A DNA stretch of 64,000 bases from Beijerinckiaceae bacterium. GTDB taxonomy: Bacteria; Pseudomonadota; Alphaproteobacteria; Rhizobiales; Beijerinckiaceae. Positions 47,751 through 57,094 of this stretch are shown here, in pieces. A program made the position numbers and the translations under genes. The DNA is taken from positions 27,733-91,732 of the forward strand of contig CANJVX010000008.1 in NCBI GenBank assembly GCA_947478405.1, written 5' to 3'. A model generated the notes under the pieces. It did no database searches and was not told the DNA's origin. It saw only the letters and a program-made list of their open reading frames with translations. Position 1 is the stretch's first letter; every line of letters starts with the position of its first letter.

Positions 47751-47780
47751 AAAACAAAACGGCGGGCCTAAGCCCGCCGT
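47751..47780 (-). terminator. Intrinsic terminator after the lactate permease gene
   Basis: Minus strand ACGGCGGGC TTAG GCCCGCCGT followed by TTTGTTTTGG: a 9-base perfect stem 21 bases past the permease stop. Confidence 0.88.
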
Positions 47781-47801
47781 CTGCCGTGCACGATGTGCGA
47801 T

Positions 47802-49463
47802 TTAATGGATGACCATGGCCGTGAACGGCCAGACATAGGCCTGCAGCATCACGTAGAGGCCCACCAGACAGGCCAGCGCGATAGAATGCCAGAAGACGAA
47901 GCGCAAAATCGTGCCTTCATGACCGAACCAATTGGTTGCGGTGGAGGCAACGACGATCGATTGCGCATCAATCATCTTGCCCATGACGCCACCCGATGAA
48001 TTGGCTGCCGACATAAGGATCGGTGAAATCCCCAATTGCTCTGCAGTGATTTTCTGCAATCCACCAAAGAGCACATTGGAGGCTGTGTCCGACCCTGTCA
48101 GCGCCACACCCAACCAGCCGAGCAACGTGCCGAAGAAGGGATAGAAGAAGCCCGTTCCTGCAAAGGCGAGACCGAGCGTCGCGTCAATGCCCGAATAGCG
48201 CGTCAATGTGCCGATGGCGAGCATGGCGGCAATGGTGATGAGCGAATAGCGCGTCACCCAGATCGTTTCGGCATAGGCCTTCACGATCCGCCCGGGCGAG
48301 AATTTCATCACGATGGCCGAGATGATCGCCGCAAGCAGAATGCCAGAGCCCGTATATGACAGGAAAGTGAATGCGAAGATCGCGCCTTCTTTCACAGGTG
48401 CAGCAACAACAGGGGGGACTTTCTCGATGAGATTATGCAGACCTTCCACCGGGAAGGCTGGTGCATAAATCGCATTGGCGGCTTTCTTGAAAGCGTCCGT
48501 GCCCCAGGTCGCCACAATCACAGACAGAATAATCCAGGGCGTCCACGACCAAGCGATTTCAGACGCTGTGCCTTTGGCAACTGGCGGCACCGGCGGCGGC
48601 GCGGTCAGATGGGAATCATCCTTCGTGCGCAGTGCAGGCGATGTCCAGATTTCCGCGGGCTGCCAGAAACGCAAGAACAGCGTCAGAGCCGCCATTGAGC
48701 AAAGCGATGCCCCAATGTCGACAATCCACGGATTGACGAAATTGGAAATCAGAAATTGCGGGACGGCAAAGGACACACCACACACAAGGATCGCGGGCCA
48801 GACCTGCATCATGCCGCGGAAGCCGGCAAAGGCCCAGATTAGCCAGAAGGGGACGATCAACGAGAAGATGGGGAGCTGACGACCCACCATCGCGCCCAAG
48901 AGATAAGGATCAAGCCCCGTTACAGACGCCAAACCCTGAATTGGCGTGCCAAGCGCGCCATAAGCCACAGGCGCTGTATTGGCGATGAGCGAAAGACCTG
49001 CGGCAGCAAGTGGCGAGAAGCCGAGCCCCATCAGGATCGCGCCAGTCACTGCCACAGGAGTACCAAAACCCGAGGCGCCTTCAAAGAAAGCGCCGAAGGA
49101 AAATGCAATCAGCAGCAATTGCAGACGACGATCTGCGGTGACACTGCCAATTGATTGCTGGACGAGACCGAACCACCCCTTTTCCAACGTGAGGCGGTAG
49201 AGGAAAATCACATTGACGATGATCCAGCCGATCGGGAAGAGGCCCGTCAGCGCCCCCAGACCTGCCGCGCGCAGGGCCAATCCTGCCGGCATGGTAAAAA
49301 GATAGATCGCCACAAGGATCGAAACGACTAGGGCCATCACGGCTGCGATATGCGCCTTCACCTTGCCGCTCGCGATTAGAAACAGAAGCGTGACAACGGG
49401 AACGGCTGCAGCAATCGTCGACAGAACAGAACTGCTCAGCGGATTATAGACCTGTGACCACAT
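47802..49463 (-). CDS. L-lactate permease (LctP family)
   Basis: 553 residues from ATG 49463 (MWSQVYNPLSSSV), which matches the usual family opening and has GAGGGG ten bases upstream; the track's GTG at 49490 adds nine residues without a Shine-Dalgarno. About 12-14 hydrophobic segments; EGASGFGTPVAVTGAILMGLGFSPL and LGWLGVALTGSDTASNVLFGGLQ are family signatures. A proton symporter for lactate or glycolate in the inner membrane. No lactate dehydrogenase gene is adjacent. Confidence 0.93.
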   Translation of the reverse strand: MWSQVYNPLSSSVLSTIAAAVPVVTLLFLIASGKVKAHIAAVMALVVSILVAIYLFTMPAGLALRAAGLGALTGLFPIGWIIVNVIFLYRLTLEKGWFGLVQQSIGSVTADRRLQLLLIAFSFGAFFEGASGFGTPVAVTGAILMGLGFSPLAAAGLSLIANTAPVAYGALGTPIQGLASVTGLDPYLLGAMVGRQLPIFSLIVPFWLIWAFAGFRGMMQVWPAILVCGVSFAVPQFLISNFVNPWIVDIGASLCSMAALTLFLRFWQPAEIWTSPALRTKDDSHLTAPPPVPPVAKGTASEIAWSWTPWIILSVIVATWGTDAFKKAANAIYAPAFPVEGLHNLIEKVPPVVAAPVKEGAIFAFTFLSYTGSGILLAAIISAIVMKFSPGRIVKAYAETIWVTRYSLITIAAMLAIGTLTRYSGIDATLGLAFAGTGFFYPFFGTLLGWLGVALTGSDTASNVLFGGLQKITAEQLGISPILMSAANSSGGVMGKMIDAQSIVVASTATNWFGHEGTILRFVFWHSIALACLVGLYVMLQAYVWPFTAMVIH

Positions 49464-49560
49464 GGGCTGGTTTCCCCTCGGTTTGGCCACGTCAGAATCT
49501 TGTGAAAATGTCCTAAGTATGTGGCCGCTCTCAATTAATTACTTCTTTTTGAACCGGGTC

Positions 49561-49579
49561 AATTTGCATTCCGCAAATT
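49561..49579. promoter_or_regulatory. Palindrome upstream of the lactate permease gene
   Basis: AATTTGC ATTCC GCAAATT, perfect 7-base arms with a five-base centre, 98 bases before the permease start in the gap to acnA. An operator for a dimeric regulator is likely; GntR-type proteins control such permeases elsewhere. Confidence 0.45.
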
Positions 49580-49605
49580 AAGACCAAAGGACGAGAGCAA
49601 AAGAA

Positions 49606-49637
49606 AAGGCCGCCGGGGATCTCTCTCCGGCGGCCTT
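49606..49637 (-). terminator. Intrinsic terminator after acnA
   Basis: Minus strand AAGGCCGCCGG and CCGGCGGCCTT pair around ten bases, then TTCTTTTGC. It begins 22 bases past the acnA stop. Confidence 0.88.
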
Positions 49638-49659
49638 GCCATGTTTCTCACGAATGGGG

Positions 49660-52389
49660 TCAGGCGGCAGCGAGCTGACGGAGCACATAATGCAGGATGC
49701 CACCGTGGCGGAAATAGGTGAGCTCATCTTCGGTCGCGATGCGGCCGAGCAACGGGATCTTCTTCACGCTGCCATCGCCATAGACGATCTCGGCTTCCAT
49801 CTTCTGGCGCGGTTTCAGCTCTTCACCCAGACCCAGGATCGTAACTTGTTCGTCTCCCTTGAGACCGAGCGTGGACCATGACGTACCCGGCTCGAAGGTG
49901 AGGGGCAGAATGCCCATGCCCACGAGGTTGGAGCGATGGATCCGCTCGAAGCTCTGCGCAATCACCGCGCGAACGCCGAGCAGATACGTGCCCTTCGCAG
50001 CCCAGTCACGCGAAGATCCATTACCGTATTCTTCGCCAGCGAAGACGACGAGCGGCGTGCCCTCATCCTTGTACTTCATCGCAGCATCATAGATCGACAG
50101 ATTCTTGCCTGACGGATAATGCACGGTATTGCCACCTTCAGCGACATTGCCGCTGGCATCACGCTGCATGAAGTTCTTGATGCGGATGTTGGCAAATGTG
50201 CCGCGCATCATGACTTCATGGTTGCCGCGACGCGTGCCATACTGGTTGAAATCTTCGACACGCACCTGACGCTCAGACAGCCACTTGCCTGCGGGCGAGG
50301 CCACCTTGATCGAGCCGGCCGGTGAAATGTGGTCGGTCGTGATCTTATCGCCAAACATCGCCAGAATCCGGGCCTTTTTAATGTCCTCGACCTTGGCGGG
50401 TGTCATCGTCATGCCTTCGAAGTAAGGCGGGTTCTGCACATAGGTGGAGCCCATTTCCCACTTGTAAGTTTCAGACGTCGGCACCTTGACCTTGCGCCAG
50501 TTGACGTCACCCTTGAACACGTCAGCATAACGCACCTTGTAGGCTCTCTTCGTCACATTGCGACGAATGAAGAGATCAATTTCCTTCGAGGTCGGCCAGA
50601 TGTCGCGCAGGAAGACGGGCTTGCCCTTCTTATCCATGCCGAGCGGCTCTTTGGTCAGATCCTTGGTTACCGAACCAGCGAGCGCATAAGCGACGACCAG
50701 CGGGGGTGAAGCCAGATAATTGGCCTGCACGTCAGCCGACACACGGCCTTCAAAATTGCGGTTACCCGAGAGAACGGCCGAAGCGACAATGCCATTTTCG
50801 TTGATCGACTTGGAAATAGCTTCCGGCAGCGGGCCGGAATTGCCGATGCAGGTCGTGCAACCAAAGCCGACGAGGTTGAAACCAACCTTGTCGAGATATT
50901 TCTGCAGGCCAGCGGTTTCCAGATATTCAGCCACAACCTGCGAGCCAGGTGCGAGTGAGGTCTTCACCCACGGCTTGGAGGTCAAGCCCTTTTCAGCGGC
51001 ATTGCGTGCGAGCAAGCCCGCTGCAATCAGCACCGAGGGGTTTGACGTGTTGGTGCAAGAGGTGATGGCCGCGATCACGACATCGCCGTGACCGAGATCG
51101 AAATTCGCGCCCTTGACGGGGAAGCGCTTGGCCTCTTCGCCGGGCTTCTTATATTCGCCAGCCAAAGCGGTCGCAAAGTTATTGCCAACGGCCTCGAGAT
51201 TGACGCGGCCTTCCGGACGCTTCGGGCCAGCCATAGACGGCACAACGTCGGCAAGATTGAGATCCATCACTTCCGTGAACACCGGATCAGGTGTCTTGGC
51301 CGTGCGGAAGAAGCCCTGCGTCTTGGCATATTTCTCAACAAGCGCGACGCGCGACGGCGCACGGTTGGTGGTCTTCATATAATCGATGGTTTCGCTATCG
51401 ACCGGGAAGAAGCCGCAAGTTGCACCATATTCGGGTGCCATATTGGCGATTGTTGCGCGATCAGCGAGAGACAGATTTTCAACGCCGGGGCCGCAGAATT
51501 CAACAAACTTGCCGACAACGCCCTTCTTGCGCAGCATCTGCGTGACGGTCAAAGCAAGATCGGTTGCGGTGACGCCTTCCTTCAGCTTGCCTGTAAGCTT
51601 GAAGCCGATGACTTCCGGCAGCAGCATGGAGAGCGGCTGGCCAAGCATGCAAGCTTCCGCTTCAATGCCGCCCACGCCCCAGCCCAGAACGGCCATGCCG
51701 TTGACCATGGTTGTGTGCGAGTCGGTACCCACGAGTGAATCGGGATAAGCGACTTCAACGGTCGATGCCGCACCACGTGCTGGCTTGTACTTTTCTTTCT
51801 TCGTCCAGACTGTCTGCGACAGATATTCCAAGTTTACTTGGTGGCAGATGCCGGTGCCCGGAGGAACGACGGAGAAATTCGAGAAGGCCTGCTGGCCCCA
51901 CTTCAAGAAGCGATAACGCTCGCCGTTACGGGCGTATTCGAGATCGACGTTCTTCTTGAAGGCTTTGGCATTGCCAAATTCATCAACGATGACCGAATGG
52001 TCAATGACGAGATCAACCGGAACGAGCGGGTTGATCTTCTGGGCGTCGCCGCCAAGCTTGGTCATGGCATCACGCATGGCAGCCAGATCGACGACTGCGG
52101 GAACGCCGGTGAAATCCTGCATCAAAACGCGCGACGGACGGAACGCAATTTCGCGCTCTTTCTTGCCCTTGTTTGCGAGCCATTCGGCAACGCCCTTGAT
52201 GTCTTCCTTGGTGACAGTGCGGCCGTCTTCGAAGCGCAGAAGGTTTTCAAGCAAAACCTTCATCGACACCGGCAGGTTTGAAATGCCCTTCAGGCCGTTC
52301 TTTTCGGCGGCCTTCAGCGAAAAGTAATGATAGGTCTTAGCGCCTACCGTGAGCTTCTTGCGGCATTTAAAACTGTCGAGCGAGGCCAT
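49660..52389 (-). CDS. acnA: Aconitate hydratase A
   Basis: 909 residues, typical of AcnA. Interconverts citrate and isocitrate in the TCA cycle. Cluster Cys ligands are visible in AITSCTNTSNPSVLI and GCTTCIGNSGPLPEA. The N-terminal region has LMQDFTGVPAVVDLAAMRDAM, and the mobile C-terminal domain has EEYGNGSSRDWAAKGTYLLGVRAVIAQSFERIHRSNLVGMG. It is divergent from the ccm cluster, as in many Rhizobiales. Confidence 0.98.
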   Translation of the reverse strand: MASLDSFKCRKKLTVGAKTYHYFSLKAAEKNGLKGISNLPVSMKVLLENLLRFEDGRTVTKEDIKGVAEWLANKGKKEREIAFRPSRVLMQDFTGVPAVVDLAAMRDAMTKLGGDAQKINPLVPVDLVIDHSVIVDEFGNAKAFKKNVDLEYARNGERYRFLKWGQQAFSNFSVVPPGTGICHQVNLEYLSQTVWTKKEKYKPARGAASTVEVAYPDSLVGTDSHTTMVNGMAVLGWGVGGIEAEACMLGQPLSMLLPEVIGFKLTGKLKEGVTATDLALTVTQMLRKKGVVGKFVEFCGPGVENLSLADRATIANMAPEYGATCGFFPVDSETIDYMKTTNRAPSRVALVEKYAKTQGFFRTAKTPDPVFTEVMDLNLADVVPSMAGPKRPEGRVNLEAVGNNFATALAGEYKKPGEEAKRFPVKGANFDLGHGDVVIAAITSCTNTSNPSVLIAAGLLARNAAEKGLTSKPWVKTSLAPGSQVVAEYLETAGLQKYLDKVGFNLVGFGCTTCIGNSGPLPEAISKSINENGIVASAVLSGNRNFEGRVSADVQANYLASPPLVVAYALAGSVTKDLTKEPLGMDKKGKPVFLRDIWPTSKEIDLFIRRNVTKRAYKVRYADVFKGDVNWRKVKVPTSETYKWEMGSTYVQNPPYFEGMTMTPAKVEDIKKARILAMFGDKITTDHISPAGSIKVASPAGKWLSERQVRVEDFNQYGTRRGNHEVMMRGTFANIRIKNFMQRDASGNVAEGGNTVHYPSGKNLSIYDAAMKYKDEGTPLVVFAGEEYGNGSSRDWAAKGTYLLGVRAVIAQSFERIHRSNLVGMGILPLTFEPGTSWSTLGLKGDEQVTILGLGEELKPRQKMEAEIVYGDGSVKKIPLLGRIATEDELTYFRHGGILHYVLRQLAAA

Positions 52390-52422
52390 CAGATTCCGTC
52401 CCAGATAAGGAGTGAATGGGGG

Positions 52423-52471
52423 TGTAGCGAGCGGCTTATAGATAATTTATGTCGTCCGCGCTACACGGACA
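52423..52471 (-). promoter_or_regulatory. acnA upstream inverted repeat and candidate promoter
   Basis: TGTAGCGAGCGG (52423-52434) is complementary, with one bulge, to CCGCGCTACA (52456-52465). On the minus strand TTGTCC, 17 bases and TAAATT fit a promoter whose spacer lies in one arm. A regulator bound here could block acnA transcription. Confidence 0.4.
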
Positions 52472-52576
52472 AAAGTAAGGCTTGGAAAAAATGTGCCCAG
52501 CCTTCAACAAATGCAATCAAGAATTAGGCAAGCGTCATACAATTTTAAATGTCTTGCCCCACCAAGCTGAGGACGC

Positions 52577-53224
52577 GTGAGCAAAAGCCCCTTTTCATTC
52601 CCGGTCTTCCGGCTTGAGGCCGAAAGGCTCGCATTCCGTCGGGGTGGCCGGGCGCTTGTCGAAAATCTGTCATTTCGGCTGACCAATGGTGATGCACTCG
52701 TGGTCACAGGTGCCAATGGTGCAGGCAAATCGACCCTGCTGCGCGGACTGGCTGGCTTTCTGAGTGCCTATGCGGGATCTGCCCTGCTCATCGATCAGGC
52801 AGGAGACCAAGAGACCATCGCATCGCATGGGCATTACGTGGGCCACCAAGAAGGCTCAAAACCCGCTCTGACCGCCCGCGAAAACCTCGCCTTCTGGCAG
52901 GCCATGCTCACGCTCCCGGGCCTGACGAGCGACATGACCCCCGAGGCCGCCCTGACACAGCTGGGCGTGCCGCAGGTGGCCGATCTGCCGGTTGCCTATC
53001 TCTCGGCAGGCCAGAAGCGGCGTGTGGGCCTCGCGCGCCTCCTGCTGGCCCCACGCCTCGTCTGGATCCTGGACGAGCCCCTGACCGCGCTGGATGCTGC
53101 CGGACAGGGGCTGCTGACCAGCCTTATCAAAAACCACTTGGGCTGCGGGGGGATGGTGATTGCGGCCACCCATGCGCCACTGGGCATCGATAGCCTGCAT
53201 CTCGAACTGGGGGGCAAACCATGA
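52577..53224 (+). CDS. ccmA: Heme exporter ATP-binding protein CcmA
   Basis: 215 residues from GTG. ATPase of the CcmABCD complex, which releases holo-CcmE during cytochrome c maturation. Walker A GANGAGKSTLLRGLAG near residue 42; signature YLSAGQKRRVGLARL; Walker B LVWILDEPLTALDAAG. The four-base overlap with ccmB marks an operon ccmABCD-ccmG; ccmE, ccmF and ccmH are not in the window. Confidence 0.95.
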   Translation: MSKSPFSFPVFRLEAERLAFRRGGRALVENLSFRLTNGDALVVTGANGAGKSTLLRGLAGFLSAYAGSALLIDQAGDQETIASHGHYVGHQEGSKPALTARENLAFWQAMLTLPGLTSDMTPEAALTQLGVPQVADLPVAYLSAGQKRRVGLARLLLAPRLVWILDEPLTALDAAGQGLLTSLIKNHLGCGGMVIAATHAPLGIDSLHLELGGKP

Positions 53225-53895
53225 GCCCCTCCCCGCTGATGGCCCTGTTTTCGCGTGAAATCCGTGTCGCGCGCCGTCTTGGTGGCGGCAGCACAATGGG
53301 TATCATTTTCTTCCTGATCCTCGTCACCATCGTGCCTTTCGCCATCGGGCCTGACCTCAACCTGCTGTCGCGTATTGGCCCGGCTATCCTCTGGATTGCC
53401 GCCCTGCTCGCCACGCTTCTGGGCCTCGACAGGCTGTTTCAGGCCGACCACGAAGACGGCTCGCTCGATTTGATGCTGACTAGCGACACGCCGCTGGAAT
53501 TGATCGTTCTGGTCAAATGCCTCGCACATTGGGTGGTCACCGGCCTGCCGTTGGTGATTGCCGCCCCTCTGTTTGGCCTGATGCTGGCGCTCGACCCGCA
53601 GGCTTTATGGGCGGTCACCCTGTCGCTGCTGGCGGGCACACCCGCGCTGGCCCTGCTGGGCGCCATTGGCGCGGCACTTACCGTGACGCTGCGCCGAGGT
53701 GGGCTCTTAATGGCCATCCTCATCCTGCCTCTCGCCATTCCCGTGTTGATCTTTGGCGTTTCGGCAGCCAGCGCCTCCCTCTCCGCGACCACGCCCTTCT
53801 GGCCACCCTTTCTCATTCTCTGTGCGCTGACGCTGGCTACATTGGCGGCAGCCCCCTTCGCGGTGGCGGCGGCGCTGCGCCACATGTCGGAATGA
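53221..53895 (+). CDS. ccmB: Heme exporter membrane protein CcmB
   Basis: 224 residues with six hydrophobic segments. It begins MSPSPLMALFSREIRVARRLGG; FFLILVTIVPFAIGPDLNLLSRIGPAILWIAALLATLLGLDRLFQADHEDGSLD is the signature stretch of CcmB. Inner-membrane partner of CcmA. Its start overlaps the ccmA stop (ATGA). Confidence 0.94.
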   Translation: MSPSPLMALFSREIRVARRLGGGSTMGIIFFLILVTIVPFAIGPDLNLLSRIGPAILWIAALLATLLGLDRLFQADHEDGSLDLMLTSDTPLELIVLVKCLAHWVVTGLPLVIAAPLFGLMLALDPQALWAVTLSLLAGTPALALLGAIGAALTVTLRRGGLLMAILILPLAIPVLIFGVSAASASLSATTPFWPPFLILCALTLATLAAAPFAVAAALRHMSE

Positions 53896-53941
53896 TCCCC
53901 TTCAATTGCCTTCAGGTGCTGAGGTCTCTAGAAATTCTGCC

Positions 53942-54712
53942 ATGTGGAAATATGCCAACCCGACTTTCTTCCTGCCCCTCGTCGCCAAGCTCCTGCCATG
54001 GCTGACGGGCGCAACTGTCATCGCCTTTGCCATTGGCATTTGGGGCGCGTTCTTCTCCGCACCGGCTGATTACCAGCAGGGTGAGACCGTGCGCATCATG
54101 TACATCCATGTGCCCGCCGCTTGGCTCAGCATGTTTTGCTACGCGACCATGACGGCTTCCGCGCTTGGCACGCTGGTGTGGCGCCATCCACTCGCTGACG
54201 CGGCACAAAAAGCTGCCGCACCGATTGGCGCTGCTTTCACCTTCATCTGTCTTGTCACCGGCTCGCTGTGGGGCAAGCCTATGTGGGGCACATGGTGGGT
54301 GTGGGATGCGCGTCTCACTTCGGTGCTGGTGCTATTTGTCATTTATCTCGGCTTGATTGCACTCTGGCAGACGATTGAAGATCCCGGCCGCGCGGCGCGT
54401 GGAGCGGCCATTCTCACGCTGGTGGGTGTGGTCAATCTGCCGATCATCAAATTCTCGGTGGACTGGTGGAACACATTGCATCAGCCAGCTTCGGTGTTTC
54501 GTATGGGCGGGCCAACCATCGCGCCATCCATGCTGTGGCCTTTGCTGGTGATGGGCATGGCCTTCACGCTGCTTTTCACCACGCTGCATCTAATGGCGAC
54601 CCGCAATGAAATTCTGCGCCGCCGTCTGCGCCGTCTGTCGATCATGGCAGCCAGCGGCGACACGCATGCCCAGCCCACCCATCGCCTCACCATGACCGGG
54701 GGCGTAGAATGA
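53942..54712 (+). CDS. ccmC: Heme exporter protein CcmC
   Basis: 256 residues from ATG 53942 (MWKYANPTFF); the track's TTG start is 12 codons too early. Six membrane segments, the Trp-rich loop GKPMWGTWWVWDARLTS, and flanking His residues in YIHVPAAW and WWNTLHQPAS that hold heme while it is loaded onto CcmE. It lies 46 bases after ccmB and overlaps ccmD. Confidence 0.95.
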   Translation: MWKYANPTFFLPLVAKLLPWLTGATVIAFAIGIWGAFFSAPADYQQGETVRIMYIHVPAAWLSMFCYATMTASALGTLVWRHPLADAAQKAAAPIGAAFTFICLVTGSLWGKPMWGTWWVWDARLTSVLVLFVIYLGLIALWQTIEDPGRAARGAAILTLVGVVNLPIIKFSVDWWNTLHQPASVFRMGGPTIAPSMLWPLLVMGMAFTLLFTTLHLMATRNEILRRRLRRLSIMAASGDTHAQPTHRLTMTGGVE

Positions 54713-54861
54713 ACGCGACCCATGCAGGCTTTATTTTCGCCGCCTATGCTCTGTGCATCGGCGTGGTGGGTGGCTTGATCTTGGCAACCTGGCTCGACCA
54801 TCGCCGCCTCAAGCATGAGCTCTCACAATTTGAAAGCCGGCGTGGGAGCCAGGACACGTGA
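54709..54861 (+). CDS. ccmD: Heme exporter protein CcmD
   Basis: 50 residues, below the ORF track cut-off. Starts with ATG overlapping the ccmC stop (ATGA) and ends overlapping the ccmG GTG start (GTGA). A single membrane helix (FIFAAYALCIGVVGGLILATWLD) opens with the conserved HAGFIFAAYA pattern and is followed by a basic segment (HRRLKHEL). Small subunit needed to release holo-CcmE. Position and sequence make the call secure. Confidence 0.92.
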   Translation: MNATHAGFIFAAYALCIGVVGGLILATWLDHRRLKHELSQFESRRGSQDT

Positions 54862-55433
54862 GCGCGCGCGCGCAGCGCCACATACCCTGGCTGGCGATTC
54901 TGCCGCTGGTTTTCTTCTGCGCGCTTGCCGGACTTTTCCTTGTGCGGCTCTATAGTGGTGATCCACAAAAACTGCCCTCGGCGCTGATCGGAAAACCCGT
55001 GCCTCAATTTGCTTTGCCGGCAGTTGACGGCTCCACAAGTCTCGGCTTTTCTAATGCGGAACTGACCATCGGCCACGTCACACTCGTCAATATTTTTGCC
55101 TCTTGGTGTGTGCCTTGCCGCGATGAGCATCCCATCCTGATGCAAATGGCGAAAGATGAAAAATTGCGCGCGCCCGGCGTGAAAATCTTCGGCCTCAATT
55201 ACAAGGACGAGCCCGCCAATGCGCGTGGCTTTATTAGCCAATATGGCAATCCATATGAGCGCATTGGCGCTGACCGCTCAGGGCGCACCGGAATTGAATG
55301 GGGCGTCTATGGCGTGCCGGAAACGTTTGTCGTGCGTGGAGATGGTACGATTGCCTACAAGCACATCGGGCCACTGACTCCAGAAAGCCTGCGCGACAAG
55401 CTCATGCCCGAGATTGAAAAGGCCTTGAAATAA
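54858..55433 (+). CDS. ccmG: DsbE/CcmG family thiol-disulfide oxidoreductase
   Basis: 191 residues. One N-terminal membrane anchor (about 10-32), then a periplasmic thioredoxin-like domain with ASWCVPCRDEHP as active site and YGVPETFVVRGDGTI around the cis-Pro. Keeps apocytochrome c cysteines reduced for heme attachment. Last gene of the cluster, convergent with yciB three bases away. Confidence 0.95.
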   Translation: MSARAQRHIPWLAILPLVFFCALAGLFLVRLYSGDPQKLPSALIGKPVPQFALPAVDGSTSLGFSNAELTIGHVTLVNIFASWCVPCRDEHPILMQMAKDEKLRAPGVKIFGLNYKDEPANARGFISQYGNPYERIGADRSGRTGIEWGVYGVPETFVVRGDGTIAYKHIGPLTPESLRDKLMPEIEKALK

Positions 55434-55436
55434 GCC

Positions 55437-56057
55437 TCACCAATGCGGCTTGTCAGCATCCCCATCTTTCAATTCATGCTTCATGATCAACGGCACTTGC
55501 GCGAGCGCGAAAACAATCGTGATCGGCATGGTACCAAAAGTCTTGAACAGGGCCCAGACATCTTCTGTTTGCGTGCGCCAGACGATTTCATTCAGCGCGG
55601 CCAGAACAAAGAAGAAAAACCCCCAACGAAATGTCAGCTTGCGCCAGCCTTCCTCGTTCAAATGCAAGGCCGAATCTAGGACGATGGGCAACAATAGCTT
55701 CTTGAAAAACAAAGCACCGAGCAAAGCCGAGCCAAAGATCACGTTCACGATCGTCGGCTTCATCTTGATGAAGGTCGAGTCCTGAAAATATAAAGTCAGA
55801 GCACCAAAGAACAGCACGGCGACCGCCGTGACCATCGGCATGACCGGCAGATGACGCGTTAAAACCCATGAGGCAATCAGCGAAGCAACAACGCTCGCCA
55901 TCAAAACAGCGGTCGCTGTCATAATGCCGAATTTGAAATTGGTGACGAGAAACAAAACGAGCGGTCCCATTTCCAGCACGAGTTTCAACAGCGGGTTTTG
56001 CGCACGACGGCGCATCATGGTGGGGATGGGTTTTGCTTCCAATGTATCGTTCATCAT
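55437..56057 (-). CDS. yciB: Inner membrane-spanning protein YciB (septation protein A)
   Basis: 206 residues with five to six membrane spans; KLVLEMGPLVLFLVTNFKFGIMTATAVLM, IKMKPTIVNVIFGSALLGALFFKK and WRKLTFRWGFFFFVLAALNEIVWR are family signatures. Relatives affect septation and envelope synthesis, and the exact role is unclear. The start overlaps the ftsY stop (ATGA), so it is coupled to ftsY. Confidence 0.93.
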   Translation of the reverse strand: MMNDTLEAKPIPTMMRRRAQNPLLKLVLEMGPLVLFLVTNFKFGIMTATAVLMASVVASLIASWVLTRHLPVMPMVTAVAVLFFGALTLYFQDSTFIKMKPTIVNVIFGSALLGALFFKKLLLPIVLDSALHLNEEGWRKLTFRWGFFFFVLAALNEIVWRTQTEDVWALFKTFGTMPITIVFALAQVPLIMKHELKDGDADKPHW

Positions 56058-57094
56058 GCTTCCGATAAGGCCTCAAGGCCTGCAATAGCGCACGCAAATT
56101 CATGTGCCGTAAACGGCTCAAGATCATCCGCACCTTCACCGACGCCGATAAAATGCACGGGCAATTTAAACTTCTCGGCAAGGGCGACCAAAATGCCGCC
56201 GCGCGCCGTGCCATCGAGTTTGGTCATGACAAGCCCAGTCACGCCCGCCACCTTACCAAAAATCTCGACCTGTGAAAGAGCGTTCTGGCCCACAGTTGCA
56301 TCAAGCACGAGCAGCACCGCATGGGGGGCATCCGCATCGACTTTCTTCATCACGCGCGTGATTTTTCCAAGCTCCGCCATGAGTTCGGTGCGATTTTGCA
56401 AACGCCCCGCCGTATCCATGAGCAGAATATCTGCTTGCGCCGCGCGCGCCTGTTCAATCGCATCATAGGCAAGGCCTGCGGCATCCGCGCCCTGCTCGCG
56501 CACAACAACATCCGAGCCCGTGCGCTGGCCCCATATCTGCAATTGCTGAACGGCCGCCGCGCGAAAGGTATCGCCTGCTGCCAGAACAACTTTTTTGCCC
56601 TCGCGCGCAAAATTCGTGGCGAGTTTGCCGATGGTCGTTGTTTTGCCAGAACCGTTCACGCCCACAACAAGAATGACGAAAGGCTTTTTCGTTGCATCAA
56701 TTTCGATCGGGCGAGCAACAGGTGCCAGCACGGCTTCGATTTCGGCTGCCAGAATATTCTTCACCTCTTGCGGTTCAATATCCTTGTCGAAACGCCCTTT
56801 GCCGACAGCCTCGCGAATCCGCGTCGCCATGGTGACGCCCAGATCCGCCTGGATGAGAATATCTTCCAGATCATCCAGCATCGCCGCATTGAGGCGACGC
56901 TTTGTGAAAATGTCGGAAATGCCTTGGCCAATGGCCGAGGAGGAGCGTGACAGGCCCGAACTCAGGCGCTCCCACCAGCTCTTTTTCGGGGCTGGCGATT
57001 CGATGGAGGCAGGCGGCTCGTCGCCACGGCCAAAAAGCCGACCAAAAAAGCCGGGCTTTTGTACCTTCCCGCTATCGTTCTCGTCGCTCGCCAT
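56054..57094 (-). CDS. ftsY: Signal recognition particle receptor FtsY
   Basis: 346 residues. Membrane-docking GTPase for SRP. Only a short acidic A region is present; the N domain is about 45-125 and the G domain has VGVNGSGKTTTIGKLA, DTAGRLQNRTELMAEL and MTKLDGTARGGIL. Partner of ffh located 12 kb away. The upstream gap of about 100 bases is shared with the divergent pseudouridine synthase gene. Confidence 0.97.
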   Translation of the reverse strand: MASDENDSGKVQKPGFFGRLFGRGDEPPASIESPAPKKSWWERLSSGLSRSSSAIGQGISDIFTKRRLNAAMLDDLEDILIQADLGVTMATRIREAVGKGRFDKDIEPQEVKNILAAEIEAVLAPVARPIEIDATKKPFVILVVGVNGSGKTTTIGKLATNFAREGKKVVLAAGDTFRAAAVQQLQIWGQRTGSDVVVREQGADAAGLAYDAIEQARAAQADILLMDTAGRLQNRTELMAELGKITRVMKKVDADAPHAVLLVLDATVGQNALSQVEIFGKVAGVTGLVMTKLDGTARGGILVALAEKFKLPVHFIGVGEGADDLEPFTAHEFACAIAGLEALSEA

